A stretch of DNA of 64,000 nucleotides from Trifolium pratense (Eukaryota > Streptophyta > Magnoliopsida > Fabales > Fabaceae): positions 25,130,337 through 25,194,336 of the forward strand of contig NC_060064.1 in NCBI RefSeq assembly GCF_020283565.1, read 5' to 3'. Positions 31,622 through 43,883 of the stretch are shown piece by piece (the stretch's first letter is position 1; every line of letters begins with the position of its first letter). The notes beneath the pieces were generated by a model. The model had not been told where the DNA came from, ran no database searches, and worked only from the letters and a program-made list of their open reading frames with translations. The translations under genes and the position numbers were made by a program.

Positions 31622-32740
31622 TGAAGGTGTGAAAACACAAGAAGGGGGGGGGGTTGAATTGTGTTTTAGCTAAGTTAAAACTTTTTCAAGTTCTTAACTC
31701 AACTATATTCGCAGCGGATAAATAACACAAATAATAATAAGAGAGAGAGAGAAAAGCACACAAGCAGTTTATACTGGTTCCTCTCACAAAACGAGAGTAG
31801 TCCAGTCCCCTTGCACTTCCAAGGGAGTTCACTATAATCACACAAGATTACACCTGCTCAAGCACACAAGCAAGAGACTTCTCAACAATGCTCAAGCACA
31901 CAAGCAAGAGACTTCACACTTAAACACACAAGTTTAAGTCTCACACTTAAGCACACAAGCTTAAGTTACACACGTAACAATAAAGTATATAAAAATATAC
32001 AAGTGCTCTTAGATGAACCTAAAGAGAGCAAATACAAGTATTACAGAGTATTTGGCTAAAGTGCAAAAACACTTGAGAAAGGTTCAGAGCTTGTATATCA
32101 CAGAGTTCAGAGTTTTTTTCAGCGCACGTTCAAATCTTGATAATTGTATATATGTTGCAGCTTATCCTTCTAGTATATATACCACTAGAAAAGAGTCGTT
32201 GCAAAAGGAGCCGTTGGAGTTGATAACCTTTTGTCTTCAAGCAGTCTGTCTTGATGCAGTTTGGTTGTATCCAAAACTAAGAAAGAGTTTCAGTTACTTT
32301 GACTACTGCAGAGTGGACTTTCCTTATTCAGCTAACAAAACTGAAGACCCACGTTCTCAAGATAGGACAGACAAAACAGAGATAGCTGAACTGATCAGGC
32401 TTGAAAGGTCCTTTTCTCCATTGGTAGAAGAGTTGACTAGCAAAGAGAATCTTCACAGCTTTCAAAGAGATCTTCAGAGTTTGATGAAGCTTGTGGACAG
32501 ACATGAAGTTCTGAAGTCTTCATCCTCTGAACGTTGTAACCTCTGAAGTCCAACATCTTCTGAGCGCTTGTGAACTTCTGAGTTCACATCCTCTGAACTC
32601 CACTCAGGACTTAAATGATGCTTATATCTGCGCACTCAAAATAAATTTTTAGTCCTTCCAATTGTTAATTAATACTTTGTTATCATCAAAACCTTTATAG
32701 GTTTAGGGGCAAACATTTTTAAATCAATTTTGTTCCAACA
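31622..32740 (-). repeat. 3' LTR of copy C
   Basis: It is read on the minus strand from 32740 to 31622. It appears identical to the 5' LTR at 42765-43883. The polypurine tract (AAAAAGGGGGAGAT on the minus strand) lies directly next to it at 32741-32755. Positions 32756-33296 are the non-coding tail with further G5-AG motifs. Confidence 0.93.
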
Positions 32741-33296
32741 ATCTCCCCCTTTTTGATGATGACAAACATAAGTATTAATTGACAATTGTTGTTAAATTAA
32801 CTTATCATGTTTCTCTTAGGTTTCTGAGGTTTGCAAGCTCCCCCTAAGATTGATACTCCATAAAGTCTGAACTTTATGTTTTATCCATGATATTTTAATT
32901 TAGTATAAGATTAAGATGTTTGAAATAAAACAAATTTCATATCTTTCTTCAGAGTGAGAGGTTTGCAAGCTCTCCCCCTAAGTCTCATAAGGCTAAGTTA
33001 AAATTGCACTCTTAACTTATCCTTACTTATGAAATTTATTTTAGTTTCAACTAACTTAGTCTCCTCCTTGAAATACGTAAAACAACTTAAAAGTAACAAC
33101 TTTTAACATAACAGATAAAAGCGAGATAAAAGGCGTGGTTTCAGTTTTGGAACATATCAATTAATGCGTAACTACTCCCCCTTTTGTCATTATCAAAAAG
33201 TAAGACAAAGTTATAAAACCAAGACAGTCAAAGAAGAAAGAGTGGTTGTTACAAAGGTGAATTAATTTTAAAAACAAAAACCAACGCGCTCAAGGG

Positions 33297-33306
33297 TTTA
33301 TAAAAA
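33297..33306 (+). promoter_or_regulatory. TATA box of the antisense ORF, copy C
   Basis: TTTATAAAAA lies 14-23 bp before the first ATG at 33320, the same position as in copies A and B. Confidence 0.55.
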
Positions 33307-33319
33307 GGAGCGATTTAGC

Positions 33320-33685
33320 ATGCCTGCTTCACGTAAAATCAAGAAGAAACAAGTGAAGCAAGAGAAAGTAGGAATAATGAAAAGATTTAGTTTACGCATC
33401 GCAGAGTTTAAGAGAAAGAAGAACGAAGAGAAACGCGAAGACGAAGAGAAGGATAAAAAAGACAACAAGAAACCACAAGATGCTGAGATAATAATCATCT
33501 CATCAGACTCTGAAGCTGAAGAGAATGAAGATGATGCTGACTATGTGGAGTTCTTGGCTAGTTATGTTCCAGAAGAGGAACAAGAAGAAGAAGAACAAGA
33601 GCAAAATCCAGATCCCATTGAAATATCATCAGAGGATGCTGAGGAGAAATCAGAGATTTCTTCTGAGTTTTATCCATCTGATTAG
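33320..33685 (+). CDS. Antisense tail ORF of copy C
   Basis: The 121-codon frame is of the same length as in copy B. It differs at residues 3, 7 and 9 (all before Met20) and at residue 51 (Lys for Ile). The other differences from B are silent: GAT/GAC, AGC/AGT, AAC/AAT and ATT/ATA in the body, plus GTT/GTA at residue 17. Basic N-terminal half, acidic C-terminal half and both SUMO-interaction-like motifs are preserved. AATAAA follows at about 33742. The alternative start at Met20 lies at 33377. Confidence 0.6.
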   Translation: MPASRKIKKKQVKQEKVGIMKRFSLRIAEFKRKKNEEKREDEEKDKKDNKKPQDAEIIIISSDSEAEENEDDADYVEFLASYVPEEEQEEEEQEQNPDPIEISSEDAEEKSEISSEFYPSD

Positions 33686-33938
33686 GATTAGGTTGTCTTT
33701 TTCTTTTTCTTTTTACCAATGTACTCTACATTATCAGATCATTAATAAAAATTTTTGTTTTAGAAAGCATCTTGTGTTCTTATGTGCTAATTTAACCAAG
33801 AAAAATAATCACACGCAAAACAAACAGAATATAAAACAAACCACATAATTAATAAAACAAACATAGCTTAAAAAGAAAATTGTTCAGAGGATAAACAGAT
33901 AATAAAGAGGGAAAACTTAAAAACATGTGCAGAGAATC

Positions 33939-36707
33939 CTAGGGTTTCTTAAGAAAGGCTAAGAGTTGGTCAAATTTATCATTCAAGGATCCCACATTGG
34001 AAACTAAACCATCCACCTTGGTTTCCAATGTCTCTTGAGCAGCTCTTTGACGTTCTAGACCTTCTTGCTGTTCCCTCAGTGCTTCTTGAAATATTCTCAA
34101 CTGATCCGCCATAGCAGGAGCTTGATCTTCAATCACAGGTTCTGGTTCTTCAACTAAAGGTGCCTTGCCTTTATCAGAGGGTTCCCCTTCCTCTGGATAA
34201 TCTATCATCAGCACATCCTCTTGATTCTGAGAAGCAAGCACAACCAGTACATCCTCTTCTGTGGCATCTTCATTCTGTAGCTCATTACCCAACTCAGCAA
34301 CTCTAGCAGCAGCTTCTTTCAGACGTTCATTCTCAGTCCGTTGATCCTCAAGACGTTGCAGAAGAGTAGAATCAACCCAGCAATCTTTGAATTCAGACAT
34401 ACGCCTCACAGCAGCAGCTATAGCAACAAGCTTAGCACGCTCATGCTCTTCATGATTGAATGGCGTTAACCTTTTCAACTCAGCCCTAGCCAGACTGTCC
34501 CTCATGAAGCTTATACCTTCCAGATCCCGCTTACCAATAACAGCCTTAACCTTTGCAGCAGCAACATCCAAAGCATTGCAAATCCTTGCCTTAATGCTTG
34601 ATACTTCGAGATCCACATCAGAAGGACAAACTAAGAACCTGTCCTTTATTGTAGATAATCTAAGCAAGTCTTCATGAAATTGAGTGGATAGATTTCTAAA
34701 AGTGTTGGATGATGATGGTGAAGGATTGGGAATGGCAGAGAGAGTAGGTATTTCAGGAGTAGGGTTGTCAATAATCACAACTTCTACCTCTGAAGGCTTG
34801 GGAGCACAAGTGTGAATACACTCAGGAGAAGCATGTTCAGCACTTGGGTTAGGATGGGGTTCAGGGGTTGGTTCAGATGATGAGATGTCAGAAGTGGATT
34901 CAGGGTGAACATGTTCAGGAGATGGTTCAGGAGATTTATGTTCAGGAGTTGGTTTAGGAGCAATTTGTTCAGGGGTTGGTTCAGGAGATTTGTGTGCGGG
35001 TGTTAGTTCAGGAGGTGGAGAGGATTGTTTTGTGGGAGAGGTTGGTTTAATGACAGAAATATCTGGTTGAGGTTCAGATTGTGGAATGTCAGGTTGAGGT
35101 TCAGGTTGAGGTGATGAAGGTTTAGGAAGTGAGCTAGATTTGTGTTGAGTTTCAGGAGAAAAAGGGTGATTATTAAGAGGGTCAGGGCTCAGATGTTTTT
35201 CAAGCTCAGATAGGGGGTTATCAGAGGTTGGAATATCAGAGGTTGGTAAGATGGTTTTGAGAGGTTTGGTGTAACCTAATCCAATCTCATTTTCATTAAA
35301 GACATACGTAGAAGATTTACCTTTATCTTTGGAAATAGGAGCAGGCCTTTTCCTCAAACGAGCAGCAAGAGTTTCCTCATCAGATTCAGTATCATCTTCT
35401 GACGTAGATCCTTCAGATGAACTGTCTGAACTATCTTCCTCAATAACAATAGGCTTTTTGGAAGCTCCTTCATCAGCCTTGGTAGTAGATTCTTCATGCT
35501 TCCTCTTAGTCCTTTGCTCAACCATAGCTTTTTCTACCTTAATCTTCTTCTGAACCAGAAGATCTGGCTTAGGAAGATCAGCTTGAGCTTCAGCCTTTCT
35601 CTTTGGTTTCCTCTTAGGGTTATATAGATTTTCAGGAGCCTTTGGAACCATACTCCTATCAACAACAAATCCTTCTTGTCTGAGCACTTCCAAGTAGCCT
35701 TGAATTACATGCTCAGCATCAGCTTCAGATATAAGTGGGTAGCCATCCACATACAGACGATCCTCAAGTCTAACAGTGAACTCTTGTGGGGGAGCAACAG
35801 GCTTAGATGCAATCAAACGCATCTTGGACAGAAAGTTAGCATTCAGAATTTCTGGATAGAACCTCTTCTCAACCAATTCAGGGTGGAATTTCTTCAAGTT
35901 CTGAACAACATGACCTTGATGCAGAAGGTCAGACAACAGCCTAGGATAAACTATAGTAGTTTTCCTCTGAGATTTACTTGCAAAGATGGCTTCACAGATA
36001 CGTTCAAAAAAGTAATCTCCAAGATTAACCTTCTTTTCAGTCAGAAGAAAGTACAGCAGATGACGATGCGTCCAGGAGATTGTATCAGTCCCACCAACCC
36101 TTGGACTGATAGCAGCTAGGATGATCTTGAAGAGAACTCTACATTCATCAGTCAAACCCTTGACCTTCCCTTTCAAAGAGAAATCTGTGCAGATGAGATG
36201 CAGAAGATCATCCCTGTATCTTGTATCCTTTTCAAACACATCTAACTCTATCCCAGAGTTAGGTAGACCAAGAAGAGCATTGAGATGGATAGGCGAGATT
36301 GCCATGTTCATCCCACAGATATTTGACCTAATCTGTACACCTGTATAATCCAGCAAACCCATTTCCTTCCTAGTTTTACCTTTCAGACTAGGATCTCTTT
36401 CTATTGCAGCAAGCTCTTCCTTCTTAGCTTCATGCTTATCAAATACCTTTGCTTTCATCCAAAATTTCTTCAACAAATCTGGATAAATGGGACCATTCAG
36501 CATGTCGAAGTACTTATCCCATCCCTGAGCGATAAAGTACTTTTTAACATCAAACCCATTAGCTTGTAGACCATCAAAATCAACCATCTTCTCTGAGAGA
36601 AAAGTAAGTTCAGATTCTGGAAACTCCATCTCGTTCCCAACGATCTGAAGGTTCTTGAATATGAACGGAGGAATCCTTTTTGAAGACGAAGACGAAGCAC
36701 CAGCCAT
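33939..36707 (-). CDS. Third ORF ('envelope-like') of copy C, 922 residues
   Basis: The layout is the same as B's protein: N-terminal globular region, basic clusters around 364-400, PIVIEEDSSDSSSEG, proline-rich PEPTPEHKSP array and C-terminal helical region ending LLAFLKKP. It is 15 residues longer, partly from an extra segment after the array that contains EVEVVIIDNP, another hydrophobic-acidic motif. The frame is intact even though pol in this copy is broken. No signal peptide or membrane segment is seen. Confidence 0.8.
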   Translation of the reverse strand: MAGASSSSSKRIPPFIFKNLQIVGNEMEFPESELTFLSEKMVDFDGLQANGFDVKKYFIAQGWDKYFDMLNGPIYPDLLKKFWMKAKVFDKHEAKKEELAAIERDPSLKGKTRKEMGLLDYTGVQIRSNICGMNMAISPIHLNALLGLPNSGIELDVFEKDTRYRDDLLHLICTDFSLKGKVKGLTDECRVLFKIILAAISPRVGGTDTISWTHRHLLYFLLTEKKVNLGDYFFERICEAIFASKSQRKTTIVYPRLLSDLLHQGHVVQNLKKFHPELVEKRFYPEILNANFLSKMRLIASKPVAPPQEFTVRLEDRLYVDGYPLISEADAEHVIQGYLEVLRQEGFVVDRSMVPKAPENLYNPKRKPKRKAEAQADLPKPDLLVQKKIKVEKAMVEQRTKRKHEESTTKADEGASKKPIVIEEDSSDSSSEGSTSEDDTESDEETLAARLRKRPAPISKDKGKSSTYVFNENEIGLGYTKPLKTILPTSDIPTSDNPLSELEKHLSPDPLNNHPFSPETQHKSSSLPKPSSPQPEPQPDIPQSEPQPDISVIKPTSPTKQSSPPPELTPAHKSPEPTPEQIAPKPTPEHKSPEPSPEHVHPESTSDISSSEPTPEPHPNPSAEHASPECIHTCAPKPSEVEVVIIDNPTPEIPTLSAIPNPSPSSSNTFRNLSTQFHEDLLRLSTIKDRFLVCPSDVDLEVSSIKARICNALDVAAAKVKAVIGKRDLEGISFMRDSLARAELKRLTPFNHEEHERAKLVAIAAAVRRMSEFKDCWVDSTLLQRLEDQRTENERLKEAAARVAELGNELQNEDATEEDVLVVLASQNQEDVLMIDYPEEGEPSDKGKAPLVEEPEPVIEDQAPAMADQLRIFQEALREQQEGLERQRAAQETLETKVDGLVSNVGSLNDKFDQLLAFLKKP

Positions 36708-37161
36708 TGTTGGAGATTAGGGTAAGGTTTGGAAATACTAACGAGAGAGAAAGAAAGTTTGTGTTGGAGGTTTAGAGAGAATATGAAAGTGTAGGTTGTG
36801 AAAGTGAATAGTGTGCAAGTGTATTGTGTAAGTTTATTTAAATGAGGACAGTTAACACGAAAATAGCAAATTTGGGAAGTTACGCTAATTGACAGAAAGT
36901 TGAATACCAAAAATCATCATTAACCACCCACTACCTGACACACGTAGACCACGTGCAGAAAATTTACTCGGTAACTGCTATTTTAATGGACAACTGTTCA
37001 GCAGTGAATACTGAACGTTTCCCACTAAAATAATTCAGAGCCTCTGAGTTATTTAAAATTCTCTATCAGAGTCAAGTACTTCAGAACTTGTGTTTCAGAT
37101 GTTCTGAATCATAAGTTCTGATATACATAACCTCTTACACTTTAATTGCCAAAAACAATTT
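36708..37161 (-). promoter_or_regulatory. Promoter-like spacer before the third ORF, copy C
   Basis: On the minus strand it has the G-box and ACGTG pair (complement at about 36940-36960), a TTTAAATAAAC TATA-like box (complement near 36832-36844), the 37-bp start region missing in B, and the C/T-rich leader. Spacing is as in copy A. Confidence 0.5.
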
Positions 37162-40100
37162 TCATTCAGAGATTGAAAACATGTTCAGATGTTTCTTTAT
37201 AAAATCAAATCTTTCAACAGATAAGGCTTTAGTAAATATGTCAGCCCATTGATTTTCAGTATCAACAAACTTAATATCTATAATGCCTCTCTGAACATAA
37301 TCTCTGATAAAATGGTGTTTAATTTCAATATGTTTGGCTCTAGAGTGTAGGATAGGATTTTTAGATAAATGAATGGCTGCAGTATTATCACAATATAAAG
37401 GAATATTGTTACTGCTTACCTGATAATCTTCTAACTGATATTTTAGCCAGAGTAGTTGTGTGCAACACTTAGCTGCTGAAATGTATTCTGCTTCTGCTGT
37501 AGACAAAGCTATAGTAGTTTGTCTTTTACTAGCCCAGGAGATAAGGTTTTCACCAACAAATTGACAATTGCCACTTGTGGATTTTCTTTCAATTTTATCT
37601 CCAGCATAGTCAGCATCACAGAATCCATTTAGCACATAATCATTGGATTTCTTATAGAGAAGTCCAAGATTAGTTGTTCCTTTCAGATACCTAAAGATTC
37701 TCTTTACAGCTGTAAGATGAGATTCTCTAGGCATACACTGAATAAAATATCTGGTCTAGAGGCTGTCAGATAGAGTAAGGAGCCAATCATACCTCTGTAG
37801 ACCTTTTGATCTACCTTTCCTTCATCATCTGACTTGCCCATGTTGGTAGTTGGATGCATAGGAGTGTTCATTATCTTGCAGTCATCTAGATTGAATTTCT
37901 TCAGAAGTTCTTTAGTGTATTTTGATTGATGAACATAAGTTCCTTCCTTCTTCTGATTGATTTGAATTCCAAGAAAGAACTTCAACTCTCCCATCATGCT
38001 CATTTCAAATTCATCCTGCATTATCTTAGAAAAATTCTTGCACAAAGCAGCATTAGTAGAACCAAAAATAATATCATCAACATAAATTTGAATAATTAAA
38101 ATGTCTTCTTTGGTTGTTTTTCTAAAGAGTGTGCAGTCAACCTTTCCTTTTTCAAAACCCTTTTCAAGAAGGAAATTACTGAGTCTATCATACCAAGCTC
38201 TTGGAGCTTGTTTCAGACCATACAGTGATTTCTTCAGTTTAAAAACATGTTCAGGGTTTGAGATATCTTCAAAACCAGGAGGTTGCTTAACATACACTTC
38301 TTCAGAAATAAAACCATTTAAGAAGGCACTTTTAACATCCATCTGATATAAGGTTATTCCATGATTAACAGCATAAGATAGAAGTAACCTGATTGCTTCA
38401 AGTCTAGCAACTGGTGCAAAGGTTTCAGTATAGTCAATCCCCTCTTGTTGACTATAACCTTGTGCAACCAATCTAGCCTTGTTCCTTACCACTTCACCTT
38501 GTTCATTCAGCTTGTTTCTGAATACCCATTTTGTTCCAATAATGTTCTTGTGTGAAGGTTTAGGCACTAGAGTCCATACATCATTCCTTTGGAATTGATT
38601 CAGCTCTTCTTGCATTGCTACAATCCAAGCATCATCCTTCAGAGCTTCATCAATCTTTGAAGGTTCCATCATTGAGATAAGACCAACTAATGATTCCTCA
38701 TTTCTCAGTTGAGATCTTGTCTTTCTTGGACTATCCTTGTTGCCTAATATCAGTTCCTCTGGATGTGATGACTTGTATTTGAAAGTATTTCTTGGGGGCT
38801 CATCATCTTCAGACTCATCAACTTCAGGTTCAGCAGATGCTTCTGTTCTTGGTTGTTCAGAGTCTGTAGGAACTATTGTGTTCAGAGGTACTTCAGAGAA
38901 TGGATGTTCTGAGTAGTTTGGAATATCTGAATATTGATCCTCTGATACCTGAAATCTAGACAAACCTTCCACAAGCTCTGACACTTGGTCAGGCTCTTTG
39001 TCATCAAATTTGACATGCATACTTTCTTCCACAGTATGTGTTTCAGAAATATACAGTCTGTATGCTTTTGAGCGTTCAGAGTATCCTATAAAGATACCCT
39101 TATAACCTCTAGCATCAAATTTCTTTAGATGGACTTTGTTGTTCAAGATATAACATGTACATCCAAACTGATGAAAATAAGAAATATCAGGCTTCCTTCC
39201 TTTGAACAATTCATAAGCAGTTTTGTTCAACTTAGATCTGATATAGATTCTATTTTGAACATAACATGCTGTGTTTACAGCTTCTGCCCATAAAAACTTT
39301 GCTACATTTGTTTCATGCATCATGGTTCTGGCCATTTCTTGCAGAGTTCTATTCTTCCTTTCTACAACCCCATTTTGTTGAGGCGTTCTAGGAGAAGAGA
39401 ATTCATGCAGAATGCCATATTTTTCACAAAAGTTTTCAAAAGGTTCATTTTCAAATTCTCCACCATGATCACTTCTAACTTTTAAAATAGTGTAGCCTTT
39501 TTCATTTTGAATTTGTTTGCAGAAGATGCTAAACTCATCATAAGCTTCATCTTTTGTTCTTAGGAATTTTACCCAAGTCCATCTACTGTAATCATCAACA
39601 ATTACTAATCCATACTTCTTTCCATTGATTGAAGCAGTGTTAACTGGCCCAAAAAGATCAATGTGAAGAAGTTCCAATGGTCTTGAGGTAGAGACAATGT
39701 TCTTAGGTTTAAAAGAAGTTTTTGTAATCTTTCCTTTTTGACATGAACCACAAAGTGTGTTTGAGTGATATTTGATTTTAGGTAAACCTCTGACAAGGTC
39801 AAGCTTGCTAAGCTTGGAGATTAACCTCCAGTTAGCATGGCCTAACCTCTTATGCCAGATCCATTTTTCTTCACTCAAGGTCAAAAGACACATCACTTTT
39901 TGTTCATTCAAATCAGAAAGATTAATTTTATAAACATTGTTCTTTCTCAGACCTTTGAAAATCATGGTGTTATCAGATTGTTTAGACACAGTACATGATT
40001 CCTTATTAAAGACAACTACATAACCATTGTCGCAAAATTGACTTATGCTCAATAAATTATGCTTAAGTCCATCAACTAACCAAACATCATTAATAGATAG

Positions 40101-40295
40101 GGAGGAATTACCTACTGTACCTGTACCTATTATCTTTCCTTTCTGATTTCCTCCAAAACCAACAGAACCTCCTTCTTTCATAGTCAGCTTAGAGAATAGT
40201 TGTTTATCACCAGTCATGTGCCTTGAACACCCACTATCCAGATACCATGAATGATTCATGATACTTCTTTGAGTGACAGGCTGTATGAGAAACAA
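37162..40295 (-). pseudogene. pol: pol of copy C, frameshifted in the RT-RNase H linker
   Basis: Protease, integrase and RT are intact from 40295 down to about 37731, including DSG, D-D-E and YVDD. After FSVCL (residue 855 by B's numbering) a net loss of 25 bp relative to B shifts the frame and gives a short tail ending LILQL. The RNase H frame continues separately at 37734-37162 and keeps its catalytic residues. The deletion removes the CARFQSD segment. Because everything else matches B, the event is recent. C could still supply protease, integrase and RT, but not a normal RT-RNase H. Confidence 0.92.
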
Positions 40296-40297
40296 CT

Positions 40298-42694
40298 TTA
40301 ATCACTACGGTGGAACTCTTTATCACAGTTAATGATAAGGTCATCCCAGTATTCTTCCTCTTCATTTATCAAGTTCTGATTGTTATCTTGAGAACTTGTC
40401 AGCCATTGGTCAAGGACATAAGCCCTTCTTCCTTTGCATAGAACTTGTTTCCAAACTCTAGGTAGGACATATCCTTTCCTAGTTGGTAAATCTGAATGAT
40501 ACATAATTTCAGCTTTTGGTACCCATCTTCTGGGTCCACGCTTGTTAGTCCAAACATGCTTATTATGTTGTCTAGTGTTAGAGAAAGACCTTGGTTTGGA
40601 ATAATAACCTTTTTGAAATCTTTTCTTTGTTTGAAATCTGTTATTGTTCCAAGATTTGGATTGTTTATGATTCCAGGGTTTGTATCTATTATCAATCCTA
40701 TTTTCTGATTGATTATATCTACTGACTCTAGAATCATAAATAATCTGAGTCTTGTACTTCATCTGAGATTTAGAATTTTTCTTTTTAAAAACTTCTGATG
40801 TTTTAGGTTGACTAACTTCAGGTACTGAAGTTCCTTTGAATCCAGAATTTGAAGTCTCAGATGTTGAAGCTTTCAGAACTTCTGAACTAATGTTCTCAGG
40901 TTCTGAACAACTTCTATCTTCTGAACTTTTCTTTCCAGATCCTGAGGGACTAGGTTCCTCTGAGCTGTCAGCTTCTAAATCACTCAGATCATCATTGTCA
41001 TTTTCACAAATGCCAGGATTCTTTCCCTCTTCACTTGGTGGAACAACATAATAAACCCAAGATTTTCCAACCTTTTTGGCAAAGGTCTTCAGCTTTGAAT
41101 ATGTTCTACCATATTCATAGCCAAGTCCTTCTCCTCTATGTCTCAAGACATTATAAATTCTATTAGCAGCTTTGCTCTTCCCAAGGTTGAGATGCACAAA
41201 CTGTTGAAGAGCTATTTCCTGCTCATCAATAGGTTTGTGACAAACAGCACAACCCTTTTCAAAGTCATCTACTCTATTCAGAGTTTCTTGATATAGACCT
41301 TGAAAATGTTCTGCTTGCTCAGTCAGAGTGTTAAGCTTTTCTTGTAAAACTTTTTGTTTACTTAACACTCTGAGATGTTTCTCAATGACCTTGTTAAGTG
41401 CAGTTATAAGTTGAGATTTAGAGCAGTCAGAAAATACCTCATCAGTTACTTCTGAATCTGATTCTGATTCATCGTCTGAGTCTACATCTGAGTCAGCTGA
41501 AGCCATCAGGGCTAGATTTGCCTCTTCTTCTTCCTCAACTTCTTCCTCAGATGATAGCTCTTCAAAAGTAGCCATCAGACTCTTTTTCAATTTGCTCTTG
41601 AATTGTTGCTTCTTGGAGCTGTATCTTTTGCTTTTGTCTTTAGCAGACATTTCTGGACAATCAGCAATAAAGTGTCCAGGCTTCTTACAGTTGAAGCAAT
41701 TCTTCTGATCATCCTTTTTGCTGACAAAATTTCTGGAGCTGTTACCTCCTCTGAAATTTCTTTTGTTAAATCTGTTCCATTGCTGAAACTTGGTGAATAA
41801 AGCAAACTCATCCTCATTCATCTCATCCTCTTGACCATCAGCAGAAGATTCTTCTTCAATATCAAGAAGCTGAGTCTTAAGAGCCTTAGAAGTAGTCTTA
41901 GTTGACTGTAAAGCCACTGACTTAGACTTCTTCTTAGTTTCTGAGTCAGCATCCAGAACCATCTCATGGCTTCTGAGATTGCTTATCAGAGCTTCAAGAC
42001 TCAGAGTCTTGAGATTTTGAGCTTCCTCTATTGCAGTGACCTTAGGTCTCCAAGCAATAGGAAGACTTCTCAGAATCTTCTGAACATGGTCATAGGTTGA
42101 ATAACTTCTCTTAAGAGCTTTAAGCCCAGATACAAGGATTTGAAACCTTGTAAACATAGTCTCAATGTTTTCATCTTGTTGCATAGTGAAAAGTTCATAT
42201 TGCCTTATCAAAAGACTAGCTTTAGCCTCTTGAACCTTTTCATTACCATCATAGGTAGCACACATAGAATCAAAGATAGATTTAGCAGTAGACTTGTTCT
42301 CTATTCTGACATAATCCTCATGTCTAATAGCACCAACAACAATGTCCTTTACTCTATGATGTTTTGTGTAGATTTTTAGGTTAGCTGGTGTGAGTAACTT
42401 TCTATTCTCCATGGACAACCTACCATGTTCATTCAAGTTTTCAAAAGTTACTCCCAACTCAACCAAATCCCACAACTCATGATCAATAGCAGTAATATTG
42501 CTATACAGTCTCTCTTTCCACCACTCAAATAATGAAGCATCACCATTGAATATAGGGGCTTTTCTGTTGCCACTATGTTCAAGTGATTCATTACTTAAGT
42601 AGTCATAACCAAAAGCATTTCTAGGACCACCACCAGCACCACTGGCCTCACGTTCACCAGTAGTTCTAGTACTACTATCATCTCCTCCAGACAT
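40298..42694 (-). CDS. gag: gag of copy C, 798 residues
   Basis: Capsid domain and CCHC zinc knuckle are as in B. The N-terminus differs slightly ([12 protein letters not shown]). The C-terminal extension is the most diverged part of the element (for example [15 protein letters not shown], and [20 protein letters not shown]), so the LC8-like TQT core is absent (FQT). It ends HRSD-TAA with the same -1 junction to pol. Confidence 0.92.
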   Translation of the reverse strand: MSGGDDSSTRTTGEREASGAGGGPRNAFGYDYLSNESLEHSGNRKAPIFNGDASLFEWWKERLYSNITAIDHELWDLVELGVTFENLNEHGRLSMENRKLLTPANLKIYTKHHRVKDIVVGAIRHEDYVRIENKSTAKSIFDSMCATYDGNEKVQEAKASLLIRQYELFTMQQDENIETMFTRFQILVSGLKALKRSYSTYDHVQKILRSLPIAWRPKVTAIEEAQNLKTLSLEALISNLRSHEMVLDADSETKKKSKSVALQSTKTTSKALKTQLLDIEEESSADGQEDEMNEDEFALFTKFQQWNRFNKRNFRGGNSSRNFVSKKDDQKNCFNCKKPGHFIADCPEMSAKDKSKRYSSKKQQFKSKLKKSLMATFEELSSEEEVEEEEEANLALMASADSDVDSDDESESDSEVTDEVFSDCSKSQLITALNKVIEKHLRVLSKQKVLQEKLNTLTEQAEHFQGLYQETLNRVDDFEKGCAVCHKPIDEQEIALQQFVHLNLGKSKAANRIYNVLRHRGEGLGYEYGRTYSKLKTFAKKVGKSWVYYVVPPSEEGKNPGICENDNDDLSDLEADSSEEPSPSGSGKKSSEDRSCSEPENISSEVLKASTSETSNSGFKGTSVPEVSQPKTSEVFKKKNSKSQMKYKTQIIYDSRVSRYNQSENRIDNRYKPWNHKQSKSWNNNRFQTKKRFQKGYYSKPRSFSNTRQHNKHVWTNKRGPRRWVPKAEIMYHSDLPTRKGYVLPRVWKQVLCKGRRAYVLDQWLTSSQDNNQNLINEEEEYWDDLIINCDKEFHRSD

Positions 42695-42750
42695 AGTGTT
42701 CTCACAAGATCTTTACTGTCTCACTGTTAAGTGAAAGTAACAGACCAGGC

Positions 42751-42762
42751 GCTCTGATGCCA
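42751..42762 (-). promoter_or_regulatory. Primer binding site, copy C
   Basis: TGGCATCAGAGC on the minus strand, two bases from the 5' LTR. Confidence 0.8.
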
Positions 42763-42764
42763 AT

Positions 42765-43883
42765 TGAAGGTGTGAAAACACAAGAAGGGGGGGGGGTTGA
42801 ATTGTGTTTTAGCTAAGTTAAAACTTTTTCAAGTTCTTAACTCAACTATATTCGCAGCGGATAAATAACACAAATAATAATAAGAGAGAGAGAGAAAAGC
42901 ACACAAGCAGTTTATACTGGTTCCTCTCACAAAACGAGAGTAGTCCAGTCCCCTTGCACTTCCAAGGGAGTTCACTATAATCACACAAGATTACACCTGC
43001 TCAAGCACACAAGCAAGAGACTTCTCAACAATGCTCAAGCACACAAGCAAGAGACTTCACACTTAAACACACAAGTTTAAGTCTCACACTTAAGCACACA
43101 AGCTTAAGTTACACACGTAACAATAAAGTATATAAAAATATACAAGTGCTCTTAGATGAACCTAAAGAGAGCAAATACAAGTATTACAGAGTATTTGGCT
43201 AAAGTGCAAAAACACTTGAGAAAGGTTCAGAGCTTGTATATCACAGAGTTCAGAGTTTTTTTCAGCGCACGTTCAAATCTTGATAATTGTATATATGTTG
43301 CAGCTTATCCTTCTAGTATATATACCACTAGAAAAGAGTCGTTGCAAAAGGAGCCGTTGGAGTTGATAACCTTTTGTCTTCAAGCAGTCTGTCTTGATGC
43401 AGTTTGGTTGTATCCAAAACTAAGAAAGAGTTTCAGTTACTTTGACTACTGCAGAGTGGACTTTCCTTATTCAGCTAACAAAACTGAAGACCCACGTTCT
43501 CAAGATAGGACAGACAAAACAGAGATAGCTGAACTGATCAGGCTTGAAAGGTCCTTTTCTCCATTGGTAGAAGAGTTGACTAGCAAAGAGAATCTTCACA
43601 GCTTTCAAAGAGATCTTCAGAGTTTGATGAAGCTTGTGGACAGACATGAAGTTCTGAAGTCTTCATCCTCTGAACGTTGTAACCTCTGAAGTCCAACATC
43701 TTCTGAGCGCTTGTGAACTTCTGAGTTCACATCCTCTGAACTCCACTCAGGACTTAAATGATGCTTATATCTGCGCACTCAAAATAAATTTTTAGTCCTT
43801 CCAATTGTTAATTAATACTTTGTTATCATCAAAACCTTTATAGGTTTAGGGGCAAACATTTTTAAATCAATTTTGTTCCAACA
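42765..43883 (-). repeat. 5' LTR of copy C
   Basis: 1119 bp, same sequence as the 3' LTR at 31622-32740 as far as I can read, including the ten-G run. Confidence 0.93.

Larger units (their letters stand above)
31622..43883 (-). mobile_element. Sirevirus copy C, inserted in the third ORF of copy A
   Basis: This is a complete minus-strand element of 12,262 bp. Its two 1119-bp LTRs look identical base for base, and the flanking duplication is TTAGA (31617-31621 and 43884-43888). It belongs to a different LTR subtype from A and B: it has a run of ten G at the end, ATATTCGCAGCGGATAAATA instead of the CTTTAGCAGCGG type, and several other differences. pol is frameshifted by a small deletion. Identical LTRs mean C inserted very recently. 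Confidence 0.95.
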
